Part shown: positions 8,936 through 19,470 of the stretch, piece after piece | Numbering within the stretch: position 1 is the stretch's first letter | How the letters are laid out: the number at the start of each line of letters is the position of its first letter | Source: Devosia sp. SL43 | Lineage (GTDB): Bacteria; Pseudomonadota; Alphaproteobacteria; Rhizobiales; Devosiaceae | Length of the DNA: 64,000 bases | Assembly (NCBI RefSeq): GCF_021729885.1 | Contig: NZ_CP063401.1 | Location: 3,464,501-3,528,500, forward strand | Reading direction: 5' to 3' | Notes under the pieces: model-generated | The model's input: only the letters and a program-made list of their open reading frames with translations | Told to the model about the DNA's origin: nothing | Databases searched by the model: none | Translations under genes and position numbers: made by a program

Positions 8936-10009
8936 TCACCCCACCTTGTTCAACATACGGTTCGCCAGCCCAATCCCCGCCCGCGCCCGTCTCGCCCAGT
9001 CGCTGTCATCATCCAGCTCAAGATACTTCCGCCACCAGTCCCGCGCCGTCGCCAGATCCCCGGCGTCATATTCCAGTGCACCAAGATTATAGATCGCGTC
9101 GGCATAGCTGGGATCGAGGGCAGCGGCCTTGGCCAGATGCTGCCGCGCCGCGTCGACCTTGCCGACATCGCGCAGCACCCCGCCCAGATTGAACCAGGCC
9201 TCTATGAACAGCGGGTCGCGCTTGAGTGCCGTCACATAGGCGAGCGACGCGCCGTCAAAGTCGTCGATCTTGCGCAGGCAATTGCCCAGATTGAACGCCG
9301 AGGTCGCGTCGGTATTGTCGATGCCAGAGCAATGCCCGTAGAGCGTCGCCGCCTCGGCAAACAGCTCCGCTGCTTCGGCATTCTCGGCCAGCCCGAAATA
9401 GTCCTCGGCCTCGTCGACCGTCTCGGGCAAGGCCAGCAGCCGTTGCCCGTCGAGTTCGGCCAGCGAATGGCTGTCGCGCGCCAGGATCTTGTTCTCGCCA
9501 GTCTGCAGCGTCAGCGCCGTCAGCGAGCCCACCGGCCCGATCTGGTGGACCGACCGCGCAATGGCGCTCCAGCCAGCGCCTGACGCGACCAGCCCGGCAT
9601 ATTTCTTGGCGAGGATCACATCGCGAAACGAGTACGGCTCGGCGTGATGCTCGAACGCATCGAACAGCGTGAGCAGGTCCAGCACCTCGCCACCGAGCTT
9701 GGATTGGTCGAGCATCGATTGCCGGCTGATATTGGCGGGCGGGGTCTTGGCGAGGCTTCCGAGCACTCGCAAAAAGCCATTCTCGCTCAGCAGATGCGCC
9801 TGGCTCTCACGCGCCAGCTCCACCCGATGCTCGATCTCGGCTTCACCCTGCCGCGACAACAGTGTCCTGCCGAACACGACCGATGTGGTGCCACGCGTTA
9901 TGCTGCGATGCAGGCGCCCGCCAAGCGAGGCGACCCTCTTGGCCGCAAGCCGCAGCGGGAAGGCCTTGAGCGCCCCGATGACGCCATAGCTTTCTCCGCT
10001 TGCCCGCAT
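8936..10009 (-). CDS. BRCT - MerR-like HTH - TPR protein in the Ku operon
   Basis: 357 aa. Residues ~1-85 resemble a BRCT domain (RVASLGGRLHRSITRGTTSV, then HLLSENGFLRVLG), a fold that binds DNA ends or phosphopeptides in repair. Residues ~95-190 look like a MerR-type helix-turn-helix (YSFRDVILAKKYAGLVASG). Residues ~205-350 hold about four TPR repeats (AFNLGNCLRKIDDFDGA, AWFNLGGVLRD, AIYNLGALEYDAGD). It starts 6 bp after the Ku stop, so it is translated with Ku. Context suggests a scaffold or regulator of end joining; this is inference. The domain calls are by eye. Confidence 0.72.
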   Translation of the reverse strand: MRASGESYGVIGALKAFPLRLAAKRVASLGGRLHRSITRGTTSVVFGRTLLSRQGEAEIEHRVELARESQAHLLSENGFLRVLGSLAKTPPANISRQSMLDQSKLGGEVLDLLTLFDAFEHHAEPYSFRDVILAKKYAGLVASGAGWSAIARSVHQIGPVGSLTALTLQTGENKILARDSHSLAELDGQRLLALPETVDEAEDYFGLAENAEAAELFAEAATLYGHCSGIDNTDATSAFNLGNCLRKIDDFDGASLAYVTALKRDPLFIEAWFNLGGVLRDVGKVDAARQHLAKAAALDPSYADAIYNLGALEYDAGDLATARDWWRKYLELDDDSDWARRARAGIGLANRMLNKVG

Positions 10010-10015
10010 GCGTGG

Positions 10016-10921
10016 TTAGGCCTTCTTTCTGGGCGCCGCCTTTGCTGGAGTGGCGGCCTTGGATGCTTCGAGAGCAGCCTTGAGCGATGCCTTGGCAGCG
10101 GATTCCTTGGGCTCGGCCACCGGTTTGGCCTTGCTCTTGGCCGCCGGCTTCGCCTCGCCCAGGCTCGCCTTTAGCGCATCCATCAGGTTGATAACATTGC
10201 CGCGTTCGGGCGCCGCTGCAATGATTGGTTTGTGGCCCTTGAGCTTTTCCTTGATCATGGCCAGCAAGGCCACCTCGTAGCGATCCTCATAATCCTTGGG
10301 ATCGAACTTGGTCACCTTCTGGTCGATCAGCTTCTGTGCCAGATCGAGCATTTCCGCATCGGGCTTGCCCACCGGGATATTGCCGAAATATTCGGTCGTG
10401 GCGCGCACCTCGTTGGGGTTGCGCAACGTGGTCACGAACATGCCGGTTTCGCGCGCACCGATGGTGATCACCCGCTCGCGGCTCGACAGCACGAGGCGCG
10501 CAATCGCTACCTTGCCGCTCTTGCGCAAGGCCTCGCGCAGCACGACAAAGGTCTCCTCCGCCATCGCCCCATCGGGCGCCAGGTAATAGGGCGCGTCCTG
10601 ATAGATGACATCGACTTCGCTTTCGTCGACGAAAGCCTCGATATTCATCGTGTGGTTGGATTCGATCCTGACAGCATCGAGGTCTTCATCCTCGATGATG
10701 ATGTATTGCTTGTCTTCGTACTCGTAGCCACGCACCAGATCGCTGCGTTCGACCAGACCCAGTTCAGGGTCAACCGGCTTCATGTTGATCCGGTTATGGG
10801 TGTCCTTGTGCAACTGGTTGAAGCCGATGCGCTCGGACGCGCTCGTGGCGGGAAACATCTTCACCGCACAGCTTACCAGGCTCAGCCGAATATGGCCCTT
10901 CCAACTCGCTCTTGGCGCCAT
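10016..10921 (-). CDS. ku: Ku protein, NHEJ DNA-end binding
   Basis: 301 aa, usual length for bacterial Ku. The N-terminal WKGHIRLSLVSCAVKMFPAT and the central core (DSEVDVIYQDAPYYLAPDG-type segment, ARLVLSSRERV) form the DNA-encircling domain. A Lys/Ala-rich tail after residue ~255 is the common basic extension that recruits or stimulates LigD. It binds double-strand ends and loads LigD. It lies 40 bp downstream of ligD and 6 bp upstream of a BRCT-TPR gene on the same strand. Confidence 0.97.
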   Translation of the reverse strand: MAPRASWKGHIRLSLVSCAVKMFPATSASERIGFNQLHKDTHNRINMKPVDPELGLVERSDLVRGYEYEDKQYIIIEDEDLDAVRIESNHTMNIEAFVDESEVDVIYQDAPYYLAPDGAMAEETFVVLREALRKSGKVAIARLVLSSRERVITIGARETGMFVTTLRNPNEVRATTEYFGNIPVGKPDAEMLDLAQKLIDQKVTKFDPKDYEDRYEVALLAMIKEKLKGHKPIIAAAPERGNVINLMDALKASLGEAKPAAKSKAKPVAEPKESAAKASLKAALEASKAATPAKAAPRKKA

Positions 10922-10961
10922 TGCCGCCTCCTACGCAAAACTAAAGCAACTCGACAAATAT

Positions 10962-13391
10962 TCATGCGGGCAGATCACGTGCTGACTCGTTAATGTCAGC
11001 CCACGGGTCCCCCGACGTGGTTAATAAACCCGGAAGAGAAGAGTAATTCAGGTCTGCTGGAGAGTCGATGGACTCCAGGTCCCGCCATTCGATTGGCGTC
11101 GAGGCCGGCAGATGCGCCCGCGCGCGCAGCGAATAGGCCGCAACCGCCGTCGCGCTGCGCGCATTGCGGTGATAATCGATGAAGATGCGGCCCTTGCGGT
11201 TCTGCTCGCCCATGGTGGTGACGAACGTGTCCTTGCCGGTGGCAGCCAGCTTGGTCGAAATGCTGGCACAGGCGGCGTGCGCCTTCTTCCACGTCAGCTT
11301 CTGCGTCGTCGGCACGACGATATGGATGCCCTTGCCGCCCGAGGTCTTGACGAAGGGCACCAGCCCCATGCCCTCGAGCTCGCCGCGCAGGTGCACCGCG
11401 GCATTGACGACATCACGCCACTGTACGCCTTCGCCCGGGTCGAGATCGAAGATCACCCGGTCCGGCTTGTCGATATGGCTGGCATGGGTGCCCCAGGCAT
11501 GGAATTCCACCACCCCGAACTGCGCCAGGGCCAGATAGCCCTTGGCGTTCTCGACCGAGATATAGGTCTGCTTCTCGCCGTCCGAATTCTCGGTATCGAA
11601 TTTGTCGATGCCACCGGGCATGCCGGTGAACGGATGGCGCTGGAAGAAGCAGTCCTTGCCCGTGGGGCAGCGATAAAGCGACACCGGTCGGTTGAACAGA
11701 TGCGGCAGCATGTAGTCACCGACAGCGGCATAATAGACCGCAATCTCCAGCTTGGTCGGCCCCGACTTGCCGAACAGCCGCCGCGTCGGGTTGGTCACCC
11801 AGATGCCGGCGAGGTCGGCATCCGAGATAATCCGCTTGCGCGGCGCCGTCACGGCCGTCGTCAGCTCCGCCTCGCGCAGGCCCTTGAACACGGCGTGGCG
11901 CAGCATGCCGTCAGCGGTGATTGTGGCATATTGCACCCGCGCCTTCAGCGTCGGCCGCACCGGCAGGATTTCCTTGGGCGCGCCCTCGAGCGGTTCATCG
12001 ATGCGCAAGGCTTCAAGCCGCTGGATCAGATCGCGCATGCTGTTCGCGTCGAACCCGGTGCCCACCTTGCCGCGATAGACCAGTTCGTCACCGACCCATT
12101 CGGCCATGGCCAGTGCGCCGATGCCGCCATTGGCCGCGCTTTCGCTATAGCCGCCGATCACATAGTCGCCCGTCTTGAGCGCCTTGATCTTGACCCAGCT
12201 GGATGACCGCCCATCGACATGCTTGCCATCGGCGCGTTTGGAGACGATCCCCTCCAGCCCCTGCTGTGAAGCGAGGTCATAAATGCCCTGGCCGTCGCCC
12301 TCCACATGGTCGCTATACTGGATCGCCGAACTGCCCGACGGCCCACCCAGCAATTGCGCCAACAGACCCTTGCGCTTGATCAGCGAAACATTGCGCAGGT
12401 CCCAGCCGTCCAGATGCAGCAGGTCGAAGGCGTAGAACACCAGCTTGTTGCCCGCACCCTCCGACAGCGCATCCTGCAGCTTGCCGAAGCGGCTGATGCC
12501 CTTCTCGTCCAGCACCACGATCTCGCCGTCGATCACTGCGTCCTTGCAGTTGAGCTCGGCAAAGGTATGCGGCAGGTCACCATAGCGCTTGGTCCAGTCC
12601 AGCCCACCCCGGGTGATGAGGCGGACGCCGCCATTCTCGACAAACGCCAAAGTGCGATAGCCATCGAACTTGATCTCGTGCAGCCAGGCCGTGCCATCGC
12701 TGTAGCGCGGCACCTTCTCGGCCGGGCTCGCCAGTTGCAATTCCATCGTCAGCGGCATCGGTGCCTTGACCGCGCCGGCCACCTTGCCCGGCTGCGGTTT
12801 GGTGCGCTTGACCGGGGCAGGGGGCGGGGCCACCAGCTCCTCGATCCGCCGCCCGGTCTTTACGCTTTCGGGCCGGTCGACGAGAATGTCGCCCTCGGTG
12901 CTCATGGCCGTGTCCCGTTCCTTGAACAGGATCCAGCCTTCCTTGCCCTTATCCTCCGGTTTGCCCTTCAGCCGCGCCAGCATCCAGCCGCCGCGCAGTT
13001 TTTCGCCGACCAGCCGGAACTTGAACGCGCCTTTCTTGAGGTCTTCGACCGGATCGCCCATCGGCGCCCAGGTGCCGGTGTCCCAGACGATCATTGGCCC
13101 GCCGCCATATTCGCCCGCCGGGATCACGCCCTCGAAGTCGATATACTCGACCGGATGGTCTTCGGTCGCCGCGGCAAAGCGCTTGTCCGCCGGATTGAGC
13201 GATGGACCCTTGGGCACCGCCCAGCTTTTGAGCACGCCGCCCAGTTCCAGCCGCAGGTCATAGTGGTCGGCCGTGGCATGGTGCTTGTGCACCACGAACC
13301 GGTTGCCCTCGTCAGCCTGGGCCCCCGCCGGTTCGGCGGTCTTGGAGAAATCGCGCTTGCCGCGATAGGCCTTGAGCTTATCGTCCGCCAC
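10962..13391 (-). CDS. ligD: Multifunctional NHEJ ligase LigD
   Basis: 809 aa. Domain order is 3'-phosphoesterase (residues ~1-180, [19 protein letters not shown]), ATP-dependent ligase (~215-510, nucleotidyl Lys241 in KFDGYR and an OB domain), and primase/polymerase (~540-800, [13 protein letters not shown] with metal Asp pair, [13 protein letters not shown]). This PE-LIG-POL order is that of Pseudomonas and Agrobacterium LigD. It trims, fills and seals double-strand breaks with Ku. It begins 1 bp after the stop of the cyclase-TPR gene, so all four minus-strand genes from 15156 to 8936 may form one transcript. Confidence 0.97.
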   Translation of the reverse strand: MADDKLKAYRGKRDFSKTAEPAGAQADEGNRFVVHKHHATADHYDLRLELGGVLKSWAVPKGPSLNPADKRFAAATEDHPVEYIDFEGVIPAGEYGGGPMIVWDTGTWAPMGDPVEDLKKGAFKFRLVGEKLRGGWMLARLKGKPEDKGKEGWILFKERDTAMSTEGDILVDRPESVKTGRRIEELVAPPPAPVKRTKPQPGKVAGAVKAPMPLTMELQLASPAEKVPRYSDGTAWLHEIKFDGYRTLAFVENGGVRLITRGGLDWTKRYGDLPHTFAELNCKDAVIDGEIVVLDEKGISRFGKLQDALSEGAGNKLVFYAFDLLHLDGWDLRNVSLIKRKGLLAQLLGGPSGSSAIQYSDHVEGDGQGIYDLASQQGLEGIVSKRADGKHVDGRSSSWVKIKALKTGDYVIGGYSESAANGGIGALAMAEWVGDELVYRGKVGTGFDANSMRDLIQRLEALRIDEPLEGAPKEILPVRPTLKARVQYATITADGMLRHAVFKGLREAELTTAVTAPRKRIISDADLAGIWVTNPTRRLFGKSGPTKLEIAVYYAAVGDYMLPHLFNRPVSLYRCPTGKDCFFQRHPFTGMPGGIDKFDTENSDGEKQTYISVENAKGYLALAQFGVVEFHAWGTHASHIDKPDRVIFDLDPGEGVQWRDVVNAAVHLRGELEGMGLVPFVKTSGGKGIHIVVPTTQKLTWKKAHAACASISTKLAATGKDTFVTTMGEQNRKGRIFIDYHRNARSATAVAAYSLRARAHLPASTPIEWRDLESIDSPADLNYSSLPGLLTTSGDPWADINESARDLPA

Positions 13392-13392
13392 G

Positions 13393-15156
13393 CTACTTGA
13401 GACCGGCCCGTTCCAGCCCGCTCACATAGCGATCGAGCAGATCGGGGTACATGAAGCGGAGGCTGTCGCGCACCGACGCGAGGGTAATGTCGCGCCGCCC
13501 GTCCATGAACTTCTGCAGTGCCGCCTGGGCCGCTATCAGGTCGCCCGCCGTGCCATAATAAGTCGCCAGATCACGATATGGCCAGGTCAGCCCCGGTCGC
13601 TCGGCCAATGCCTGCGTCGCGAACGCGATCGCCTGCTCTGTGCGCCCCGCCGCGAAATGCGCCAGGCCCATGCCCAGTGTCATGTTGAAGGCAAACGGAT
13701 CGAGCGGGCTCAGCCGCTGCGACGCCTGGAACGCCTTGAGACCTTCCTCAGGCTGTCCCAGATAGACCTTGCCGAACCCCTTGCGCAGCCAGGCCCAGGC
13801 ATGGTTGGGGTCGAGCGCCAGCGCGCGTTCTGCCAGCGCCGTAGCCTGCGCCACGTCACCGCCCGTCTGCATGATCGCCGAGGCCAGCGCGGTCATCGCC
13901 GTCGGATTGCCCGAGGCATTGCCCGACGCCATCTCGATCAGGTCGCTGGCGTTTCGGCGTTCCGCGGCGACATTGTCCGTCCAGTTATACGCCACCTGCT
14001 GTCCATGGGCCCACGCCGCCAGCGCCGCCGCCAGGCCATAGCCCGGCTCCAGTTCCAGCGCTTGCGACAGCAGGTCGATGGCCCGCCGGTTTTCATAGGG
14101 TTGATGCGCCCAAAGCTGCGGCATGGCCTGCATCACCAGGTCATAAGCCGCCAGCGTCTCGGTGCGCTTGGACATGGCCCGGTCGATTTCCGCCTGGCGG
14201 ATCGACGGCTGGATGGCGCTGGCCACCAGCGCCGCCATATTGTCCTGCATGTCGAACAGCTCGTGCACCGTGCCGTTGACCTTGTCGGACCAGATGTGGT
14301 TGCCGGTATCGGTCTCGACCAGCTGCGCGGTGATGCGCACGCGCTCGCCCACCCGGCGCACGCTGCCCTCTACCACGTAGCGCACGCCAAGCTCTTTACC
14401 GACCTGCCGCACGTCCAGCGAGCGGCCCTTATAGGCAAAGGCCGAGTTGCGGGCGATGACGAAGAAGTCCTTGATCCGCGCCAGCGTCGCGGTGATCTCC
14501 TCCACCACCGCATCGGCGAAATAGGCCTGGTCGGCCTCGCCCGAGAGGTTGTCAAACGGCAGCACCACCAGCGACGGCCGTGTCGATGGCGGCACCAGAA
14601 TCGGTTCTGCCGGTTTGGCCGCTGCGCCGAGCTGTCCGCTCGGATGCCAGACATAGATACGCACCGTCTTGGGGATGTTCTTGAGAATGGACGGACCGAT
14701 ATCGGTGAACACCAGGTCCGACTGACCTGCCATGTATTCGTACATCCACTTGGTGATCGCTATGCCGCCCGGCGGCGCCAGGCTCTGCACGCGCACGGCC
14801 AGGTTCACGCCATTGCCGAACAGGTCGTCGCCATGCACCAGCACATCGGCCAGCACGATACCGGCGCGGACCTGGAGGATTTCACCGCCCGGCGCGCGCA
14901 ACTGGCGCGTATGCAATTCCTTCTGGATGCGCGCCACCCAATCAACCGCCGCAATGACGCTGTTGAACTCGGCCAACAGGCCATCGCCCATGGTCTTGAA
15001 CACGGCGCCGCCGCGCTCGCCGATACGGTTGACGAAATGGGCATAGGCCCGGCGCACAAGACGAACCGTCTGCCGCTCGTTCGCTTGAACGAGACGCGTA
15101 AAGCCGACCACATCGATCGACACGATAGGGACCAGACGACGTTCAGATTTTGCCAT
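13393..15156 (-). CDS. Class III adenylate/guanylate cyclase with TPR domain
   Basis: 587 aa. The N-terminal cyclase domain (~1-170) keeps both metal aspartates (Asp15 in SIDVVGFT, Asp58 in [12 protein letters not shown]), the substrate Lys54, and the Asn/Arg pair of NGVNLAVRV, so it should be active. Residues ~190-320 match the FlgO/TolB-like domain ([40 protein letters not shown]) common in rhizobial cyclases. TPR repeats fill ~345-575. No membrane segment is visible. It ends 1 bp before ligD starts, which links a cyclic-nucleotide signal to repair by position only. Confidence 0.9.
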   Translation of the reverse strand: MAKSERRLVPIVSIDVVGFTRLVQANERQTVRLVRRAYAHFVNRIGERGGAVFKTMGDGLLAEFNSVIAAVDWVARIQKELHTRQLRAPGGEILQVRAGIVLADVLVHGDDLFGNGVNLAVRVQSLAPPGGIAITKWMYEYMAGQSDLVFTDIGPSILKNIPKTVRIYVWHPSGQLGAAAKPAEPILVPPSTRPSLVVLPFDNLSGEADQAYFADAVVEEITATLARIKDFFVIARNSAFAYKGRSLDVRQVGKELGVRYVVEGSVRRVGERVRITAQLVETDTGNHIWSDKVNGTVHELFDMQDNMAALVASAIQPSIRQAEIDRAMSKRTETLAAYDLVMQAMPQLWAHQPYENRRAIDLLSQALELEPGYGLAAALAAWAHGQQVAYNWTDNVAAERRNASDLIEMASGNASGNPTAMTALASAIMQTGGDVAQATALAERALALDPNHAWAWLRKGFGKVYLGQPEEGLKAFQASQRLSPLDPFAFNMTLGMGLAHFAAGRTEQAIAFATQALAERPGLTWPYRDLATYYGTAGDLIAAQAALQKFMDGRRDITLASVRDSLRFMYPDLLDRYVSGLERAGLK

Positions 15157-15300
15157 GCACTATATAACCCGCCCCGGGTATGTCGGACCCATAGCAGCTT
15201 GGTTCGTGCAAGACGAGATCATGCCATTGCAATTATGTACGATTTCACGCTGAGTGTGGCCCGGCGGCCCATGGCTGCAGAGGAGCAGCAGGGCGTCGGC

Positions 15301-16800
15301 ATGGGTCCCTATATTCTCGTTATCGACCAGGGCACGACGTCGAGCCGCGCGATCATTTTCGATGCCGACCAGGCCATTGTCGGCATGGGCCGAATGGATT
15401 TCACCCAGCATCACCCGGCAGCCGGATGGGTCGAGCATGTCCCCGAAGAAATCTGGGCGACGTGCCTCTGGGCCTGCAAGACCGCCATCCGCAAGGCCGG
15501 TATCAGCACCTTCGACCTGGCCGGCATCAGCATCACCAATCAGCGCGAAACCACTGTGGTGTGGGATCGGGCCACCGGTCGCTCCATTCACAATGCCATC
15601 GTCTGGTCAGACCGACGGACCTCGGAAACTTCCGCCAGGTTACGCGAGGCCGGCCATGAAGCGTCAGTACAGGCCAAAACCGGCCTGCTGCTCGATCCGT
15701 TCTTCTCGGCCACCAAGGTCAGCTGGATTCTCGACCATGTCGAGGGCGCCCGCCACCGTGCGGAACGGGGCGAACTGGCCTTCGGCACCATCGACAGCTT
15801 CCTGATCTGGCGGCTCACCGGCGGTCAGGTTCATGCCACCGACGCCAGCAATGCCAGCCGCACCTCGCTGTTCAATATCGAAACCGGGCAGTGGGATCCG
15901 TGGTTGCTCGATCTCTTCAACGTGCCTGCCAGCATCCTGCCCGAGGTCAAGGACAGCGCCGATAATTTCGGCCGCTCCGACCCGGCCGTGCTCGGCACCG
16001 ATGTGCCGATCTACGGTGTCGTCGGCGACCAGCAGGCGGCACTGATCGGTCAGGCCTGCTTCCGCCCCGGCATGGCCAAATCCACTTATGGCACGGCCTG
16101 CTTCGCCCTGCTCAACACCGGCACCGATCTGGTCCTCTCTCGGAGCCGCCTGCTGAGCACAATCGCCTATCGCCTCGATGGCAAGACCACCTATGCCCTC
16201 GAAGGCGTCATCTTCACTGTCGGCGGCGCCCTGCAATGGCTGCGTGACGGCATGGGCATTATCGAGGATTGGAAGCAGGCCGACAGCATGGCCGCCGCCG
16301 CCGATCCGGACCTGCCGGTCTATATGGTGCCCGCCTTTTTCGGCCTCGGCGCGCCCTGGTGGGACAATGATGCGCGCGCCGCCGTCTATGGCCTGACGCG
16401 CGAAGTCCGCCGTCCCGAATTGGTCCGTGCCGCCCTCGAAGCGGTCGGCTACCAGTCCGGCGATCTGGTCGATGCCATGCGCAAGGATTGGCCCGGCGCA
16501 CGCGACATCGTGCTGCGTGTCGATGGCGGCCTGGTCAATTCGGCCTGGACCATGCAGTTTCTCGCCGACATCCTCGATCGCCCCGTCGATGGTTCCCGCG
16601 TCGAAGAGACCGCCGCGCTCGGCGCCGCCTGGCTGGCGGGCTGGAAGGCTGGCGTCTGGCCCGACGCCGAGGGCTTTGCTGCCCGCCGCGAAGAGACTCG
16701 CGAATTCACCCCCCGCATGGCGCCGGCCCAGCGCGATCTCCGCCTGCGCGGCTGGCACGACGCCGTCCGCCGCACCCTGTCCAATCGGCCCCAGGCCTGA
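15301..16800 (+). CDS. glpK: Glycerol kinase
   Basis: 499 aa, usual FGGY kinase length. N-terminal ATPase signature [30 protein letters not shown], catalytic Asp in [14 protein letters not shown], and C-terminal [20 protein letters not shown] and RVDGGLVNS. It phosphorylates glycerol to glycerol 3-phosphate. ATG 15301 gives the family length and has AGGAG 15 bp upstream; ATG 15271 in frame is possible. The frame stays open far upstream (to 13372) but that part is antisense to the cyclase gene and is not protein. It is divergent from the cyclase gene. No glpF or glpD is next to it. Confidence 0.93.
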   Translation: MGPYILVIDQGTTSSRAIIFDADQAIVGMGRMDFTQHHPAAGWVEHVPEEIWATCLWACKTAIRKAGISTFDLAGISITNQRETTVVWDRATGRSIHNAIVWSDRRTSETSARLREAGHEASVQAKTGLLLDPFFSATKVSWILDHVEGARHRAERGELAFGTIDSFLIWRLTGGQVHATDASNASRTSLFNIETGQWDPWLLDLFNVPASILPEVKDSADNFGRSDPAVLGTDVPIYGVVGDQQAALIGQACFRPGMAKSTYGTACFALLNTGTDLVLSRSRLLSTIAYRLDGKTTYALEGVIFTVGGALQWLRDGMGIIEDWKQADSMAAAADPDLPVYMVPAFFGLGAPWWDNDARAAVYGLTREVRRPELVRAALEAVGYQSGDLVDAMRKDWPGARDIVLRVDGGLVNSAWTMQFLADILDRPVDGSRVEETAALGAAWLAGWKAGVWPDAEGFAARREETREFTPRMAPAQRDLRLRGWHDAVRRTLSNRPQA

Positions 16801-16802
16801 GC

Positions 16803-17315
16803 CTACTCGCCCGGACAGCCGTTCAGCATGAAGACGTCGAACGCAAAGAGATCGGGATTGGCCGTGCCGAACGTCTCGTTCATCAGCAGCGATCGACCGA
16901 ACTCGGCGAAGAGCAGGATATTGGGCGCCGCCATGTCTGGCTCCTCGATCAGGGATGCCGTTTCATTGCCGATGGCATAGACCGGACCGCTCCACAACCA
17001 ACAGGCATTGGGCCAATCGGCCGCCGCCTCCGGCGTGCAGGGCTGCGCGATCGAGCCATCCGGCCGGGCGTAGCGCCCCATGTTCCAGGCAATTTCTCCC
17101 TGATAGAGCGTCTCGATATTGGGCAGCCGCAGATCGAACAGCCCCATCACGGTAATGCCATCGGTCGACGTATCCTTGGGATAAAACTGGATGACGGCGC
17201 CGGACCGCTCCTCGGTATAGCTCGCGCGGTCGAGCGGGCATTCAACCGCATTGGCAAGGCCGCTGACCGTCAGCCACGCCAGCGCAACCAGCGATCGCCT
17301 GCTGAGCGCGCTCAT
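16803..17315 (-). CDS. Secreted hypothetical protein
   Basis: 170 aa. A signal peptide (LSRRSLVALAWLTVSGLANA) leads to a mature protein with Cys residues at both ends (ECPLDR, QPCTPE, ACWLW, NGCPGE), suggesting periplasmic disulfides. No family recognised. ATG 17315 overlaps the upstream stop by 4 bases (ATGA), so it was chosen over 17327. It pairs with the other secreted protein at 17312-17779 and ends 3 bp from the glpK stop on the other strand. Confidence 0.65.
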   Translation of the reverse strand: MSALSRRSLVALAWLTVSGLANAVECPLDRASYTEERSGAVIQFYPKDTSTDGITVMGLFDLRLPNIETLYQGEIAWNMGRYARPDGSIAQPCTPEAAADWPNACWLWSGPVYAIGNETASLIEEPDMAAPNILLFAEFGRSLLMNETFGTANPDLFAFDVFMLNGCPGE

Positions 17316-17779
17316 CCCGCAAAGCATTCGATCATGCCCCTGGCATACACGACGACAGCTTCGCCGCCGTCCGCTGGCACTTCATAGCCCTCGATGTCGT
17401 AGGCGCCGCGATAGGTGCCTTCCTCATCGTCCTGGCCGCGTGTCGTCTTGATGACCAGCGTTGTCGACCCAAACGGGCCATCGCCCGCGCGTTCCTTATA
17501 GAACAGCACGTTGAGCGACACGTCATCGAGCCAGTACTGCACCTGATGCTCTGCCGCGAACCGCGTCGTCGCCAGATCGGTCCCGACACCAGGCAATTCG
17601 GCCACGATCTCGGCCTCGACCTGCAGCAGCGGCGCGCCATTGCCGTAGGGCACGATGCCATGCACGTCGACTGCCGCTGTGGCGTCGTCGGCCACGCAAT
17701 CGAGCGTGCCGGTCGCGGCGGCGGGCAGGGCGCCGGCCAGGGTAATGAACAGAATGGGAAGGAGGGTGGTGACGCGCAT
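17312..17779 (-). CDS. Secreted hypothetical protein
   Basis: 155 aa. A clean signal peptide (MRVTTLLPILFITLAGALPA) is followed by a beta-rich mature domain with two Cys residues (TLDCVADD and MIECFAG near the end) that could form one disulfide. I recognise no family. It is the first gene of a coupled pair with 16803-17315. Confidence 0.65.
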   Translation of the reverse strand: MRVTTLLPILFITLAGALPAAATGTLDCVADDATAAVDVHGIVPYGNGAPLLQVEAEIVAELPGVGTDLATTRFAAEHQVQYWLDDVSLNVLFYKERAGDGPFGSTTLVIKTTRGQDDEEGTYRGAYDIEGYEVPADGGEAVVVYARGMIECFAG

Positions 17780-17857
17780 TTTCGGCCCCGGATTTGAGTT
17801 GGCCGTCCCTACTGCGCCTGCGGTGAACTCCTGCCTACCGCATAATTCAGCCTGCGT

Positions 17858-19468
17858 TCAGCCGCTAATGCAGCTGGTGAGCGTCGAAGGCTGCGCTACG
17901 GCTTCGCTTTCACTCTCCAGCGCCGGCAGCACCGGGGAGAAGTCGTACAGCGCGCCGTCATTGTGGAAGACATAGGCCTGCCGCTCGAGCTTCGGCATCT
18001 CGACGCCGAAGACTTCGCTCAGCAAGATCCGGAACGTGTTGACCGGCGTAAAATCGCTCTCGATGATTTCGGGGTCGACGCCCGGCATGCGGATGGCGCT
18101 GAGTGTCGCCATTTTCTCGCGCAGTTCCTCCGGCGGCACGTCGCGCCACTCCACGCTGCTGATATCGGCGCCGAAATTCTGGATCTCCTCGCCCGCATAC
18201 TGGGCCGGCCACGGCCCTTCATCGGATTGGAGGATAATGATCGCATCCCGGTCGCGCGCCAGGATCGTATCGACCATGCTGAGCGTGCTGCTATTGGCCA
18301 GGCACAGCTGGCCGATATAGTTCTCGGCCCTGGTACGCGCCGAAGCCTCCGCCACGCTGGTGCATTTGCCCTGGGCGTCGATGACGAAGGGTGGATGCGG
18401 CACCAGCATATGCGCAAATACAAATCGGGGCGCATCGGTCGTCTTCGCCTGCGACAGGGCGTCGAACTGATGGCGTATGCGCTCGCATTGGCGCTGGCGC
18501 GCGTCAAAGAACGGACTGCCAGTGCTCTCCAGCAACCTTGCCAGCAGCGCGTTTTCGCTGAAGCTGCGCAGGCTTTCGGGTACGGCGAAATACGAGTCGC
18601 TGCTATCGGCCAGCGACGAGTTGCGCGTCGGCTCCCACCAGGAACCCAATGTATCGACCTGATAGCCCAGAGCCTGCATGAAGTTGAACAGGCGGGGAGA
18701 ACTCAGAGTCTCGTAGAGCGGGATCCAGTCATTGCTGCCCAGCCCGACGCCATCGGTGTCGACAAAGCCGAGATTGAGCGTCGAGGCGACCGAATGGGCG
18801 GTGCGCTGGTAAGCGGCGAAGGCATCGTCGGCGACCACGAAGCCGCGTTCACGCAAAGCCGTTAGGAACGCGGAATTGTCGTGACCATAGTGCCGGGCCA
18901 TCATGTCGGCGCGTGCATAGCGATCGAAGATGACGAAGTAGATATCCGGCGTTGCGGCGGGCGCGACGCTGGGCTGTGCCAACGGCGGATAATTCGCGGC
19001 CAGTGCCGCACGTATGGCGCCGCGCTCCTGCCAGACGCCGTTCGTGGCGATGCTGCCAAGCAGCAGAACGCACAGCATGGTCAGGAAGATCGTCGTGAAT
19101 TTCCCCGCCTCCGCCGCGACCTTGCCGCTGCGTAGGCACACGATGATGAGCCCGGCAAACACCGCCGCCCAGATCCAGACGCCGCCAGCAATCAGCTGCG
19201 TTCCAACGAGCCCGTCATACAGCAGGCCGATGGTTGCCAGCACCAGCACCAGGCCGCTCAGCGCTGGTCGGCGGAAGATGGCAATGGCCAGCAGTTGCAG
19301 CACCAGCAGCGCGCCAAACAGCATGGCAATGCCGAGCACCACGACATCGGGGCCGATCCGGTTGATGTTGACATACCAGATCAGCAGCGGACCAATGGCC
19401 GAAACCAGCGCCAACTGCAGGATCGACAGGGCCACGGATTGGGTGGTGGTGGAGCCTACGCGCGCCAT
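17858..19468 (-). CDS. Membrane-anchored sulfatase-like protein
   Basis: 536 aa. Four or five transmembrane helices in residues ~10-150 are followed by an alkaline-phosphatase/sulfatase-superfamily domain (~165-510). It begins PDIYFVIFDRYARADMM, has LNLGFVD, FVFAHMLVPHPPF and a metal-site segment IIILQSDEGPWP. Such proteins transfer or remove phosphate- or sulfate-linked groups on envelope glycans. It lies 2 bp after the methyltransferase gene, in an operon that starts with a 70-aa membrane protein; this trio suggests cell-surface polysaccharide modification. The substrate is unknown. Confidence 0.8.
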   Translation of the reverse strand: MARVGSTTTQSVALSILQLALVSAIGPLLIWYVNINRIGPDVVVLGIAMLFGALLVLQLLAIAIFRRPALSGLVLVLATIGLLYDGLVGTQLIAGGVWIWAAVFAGLIIVCLRSGKVAAEAGKFTTIFLTMLCVLLLGSIATNGVWQERGAIRAALAANYPPLAQPSVAPAATPDIYFVIFDRYARADMMARHYGHDNSAFLTALRERGFVVADDAFAAYQRTAHSVASTLNLGFVDTDGVGLGSNDWIPLYETLSSPRLFNFMQALGYQVDTLGSWWEPTRNSSLADSSDSYFAVPESLRSFSENALLARLLESTGSPFFDARQRQCERIRHQFDALSQAKTTDAPRFVFAHMLVPHPPFVIDAQGKCTSVAEASARTRAENYIGQLCLANSSTLSMVDTILARDRDAIIILQSDEGPWPAQYAGEEIQNFGADISSVEWRDVPPEELREKMATLSAIRMPGVDPEIIESDFTPVNTFRILLSEVFGVEMPKLERQAYVFHNDGALYDFSPVLPALESESEAVAQPSTLTSCISG

Positions 19469-19470
19469 GG

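Noticed and set aside
11112..13400. Two 364-aa plus-strand frames
   Set aside because: Antisense to ligD, whose three domains are unmistakable.
13372..15300. Large N-terminal extension of glpK
   Set aside because: It is antisense to the cyclase gene, and glycerol kinase similarity begins only at 15301.
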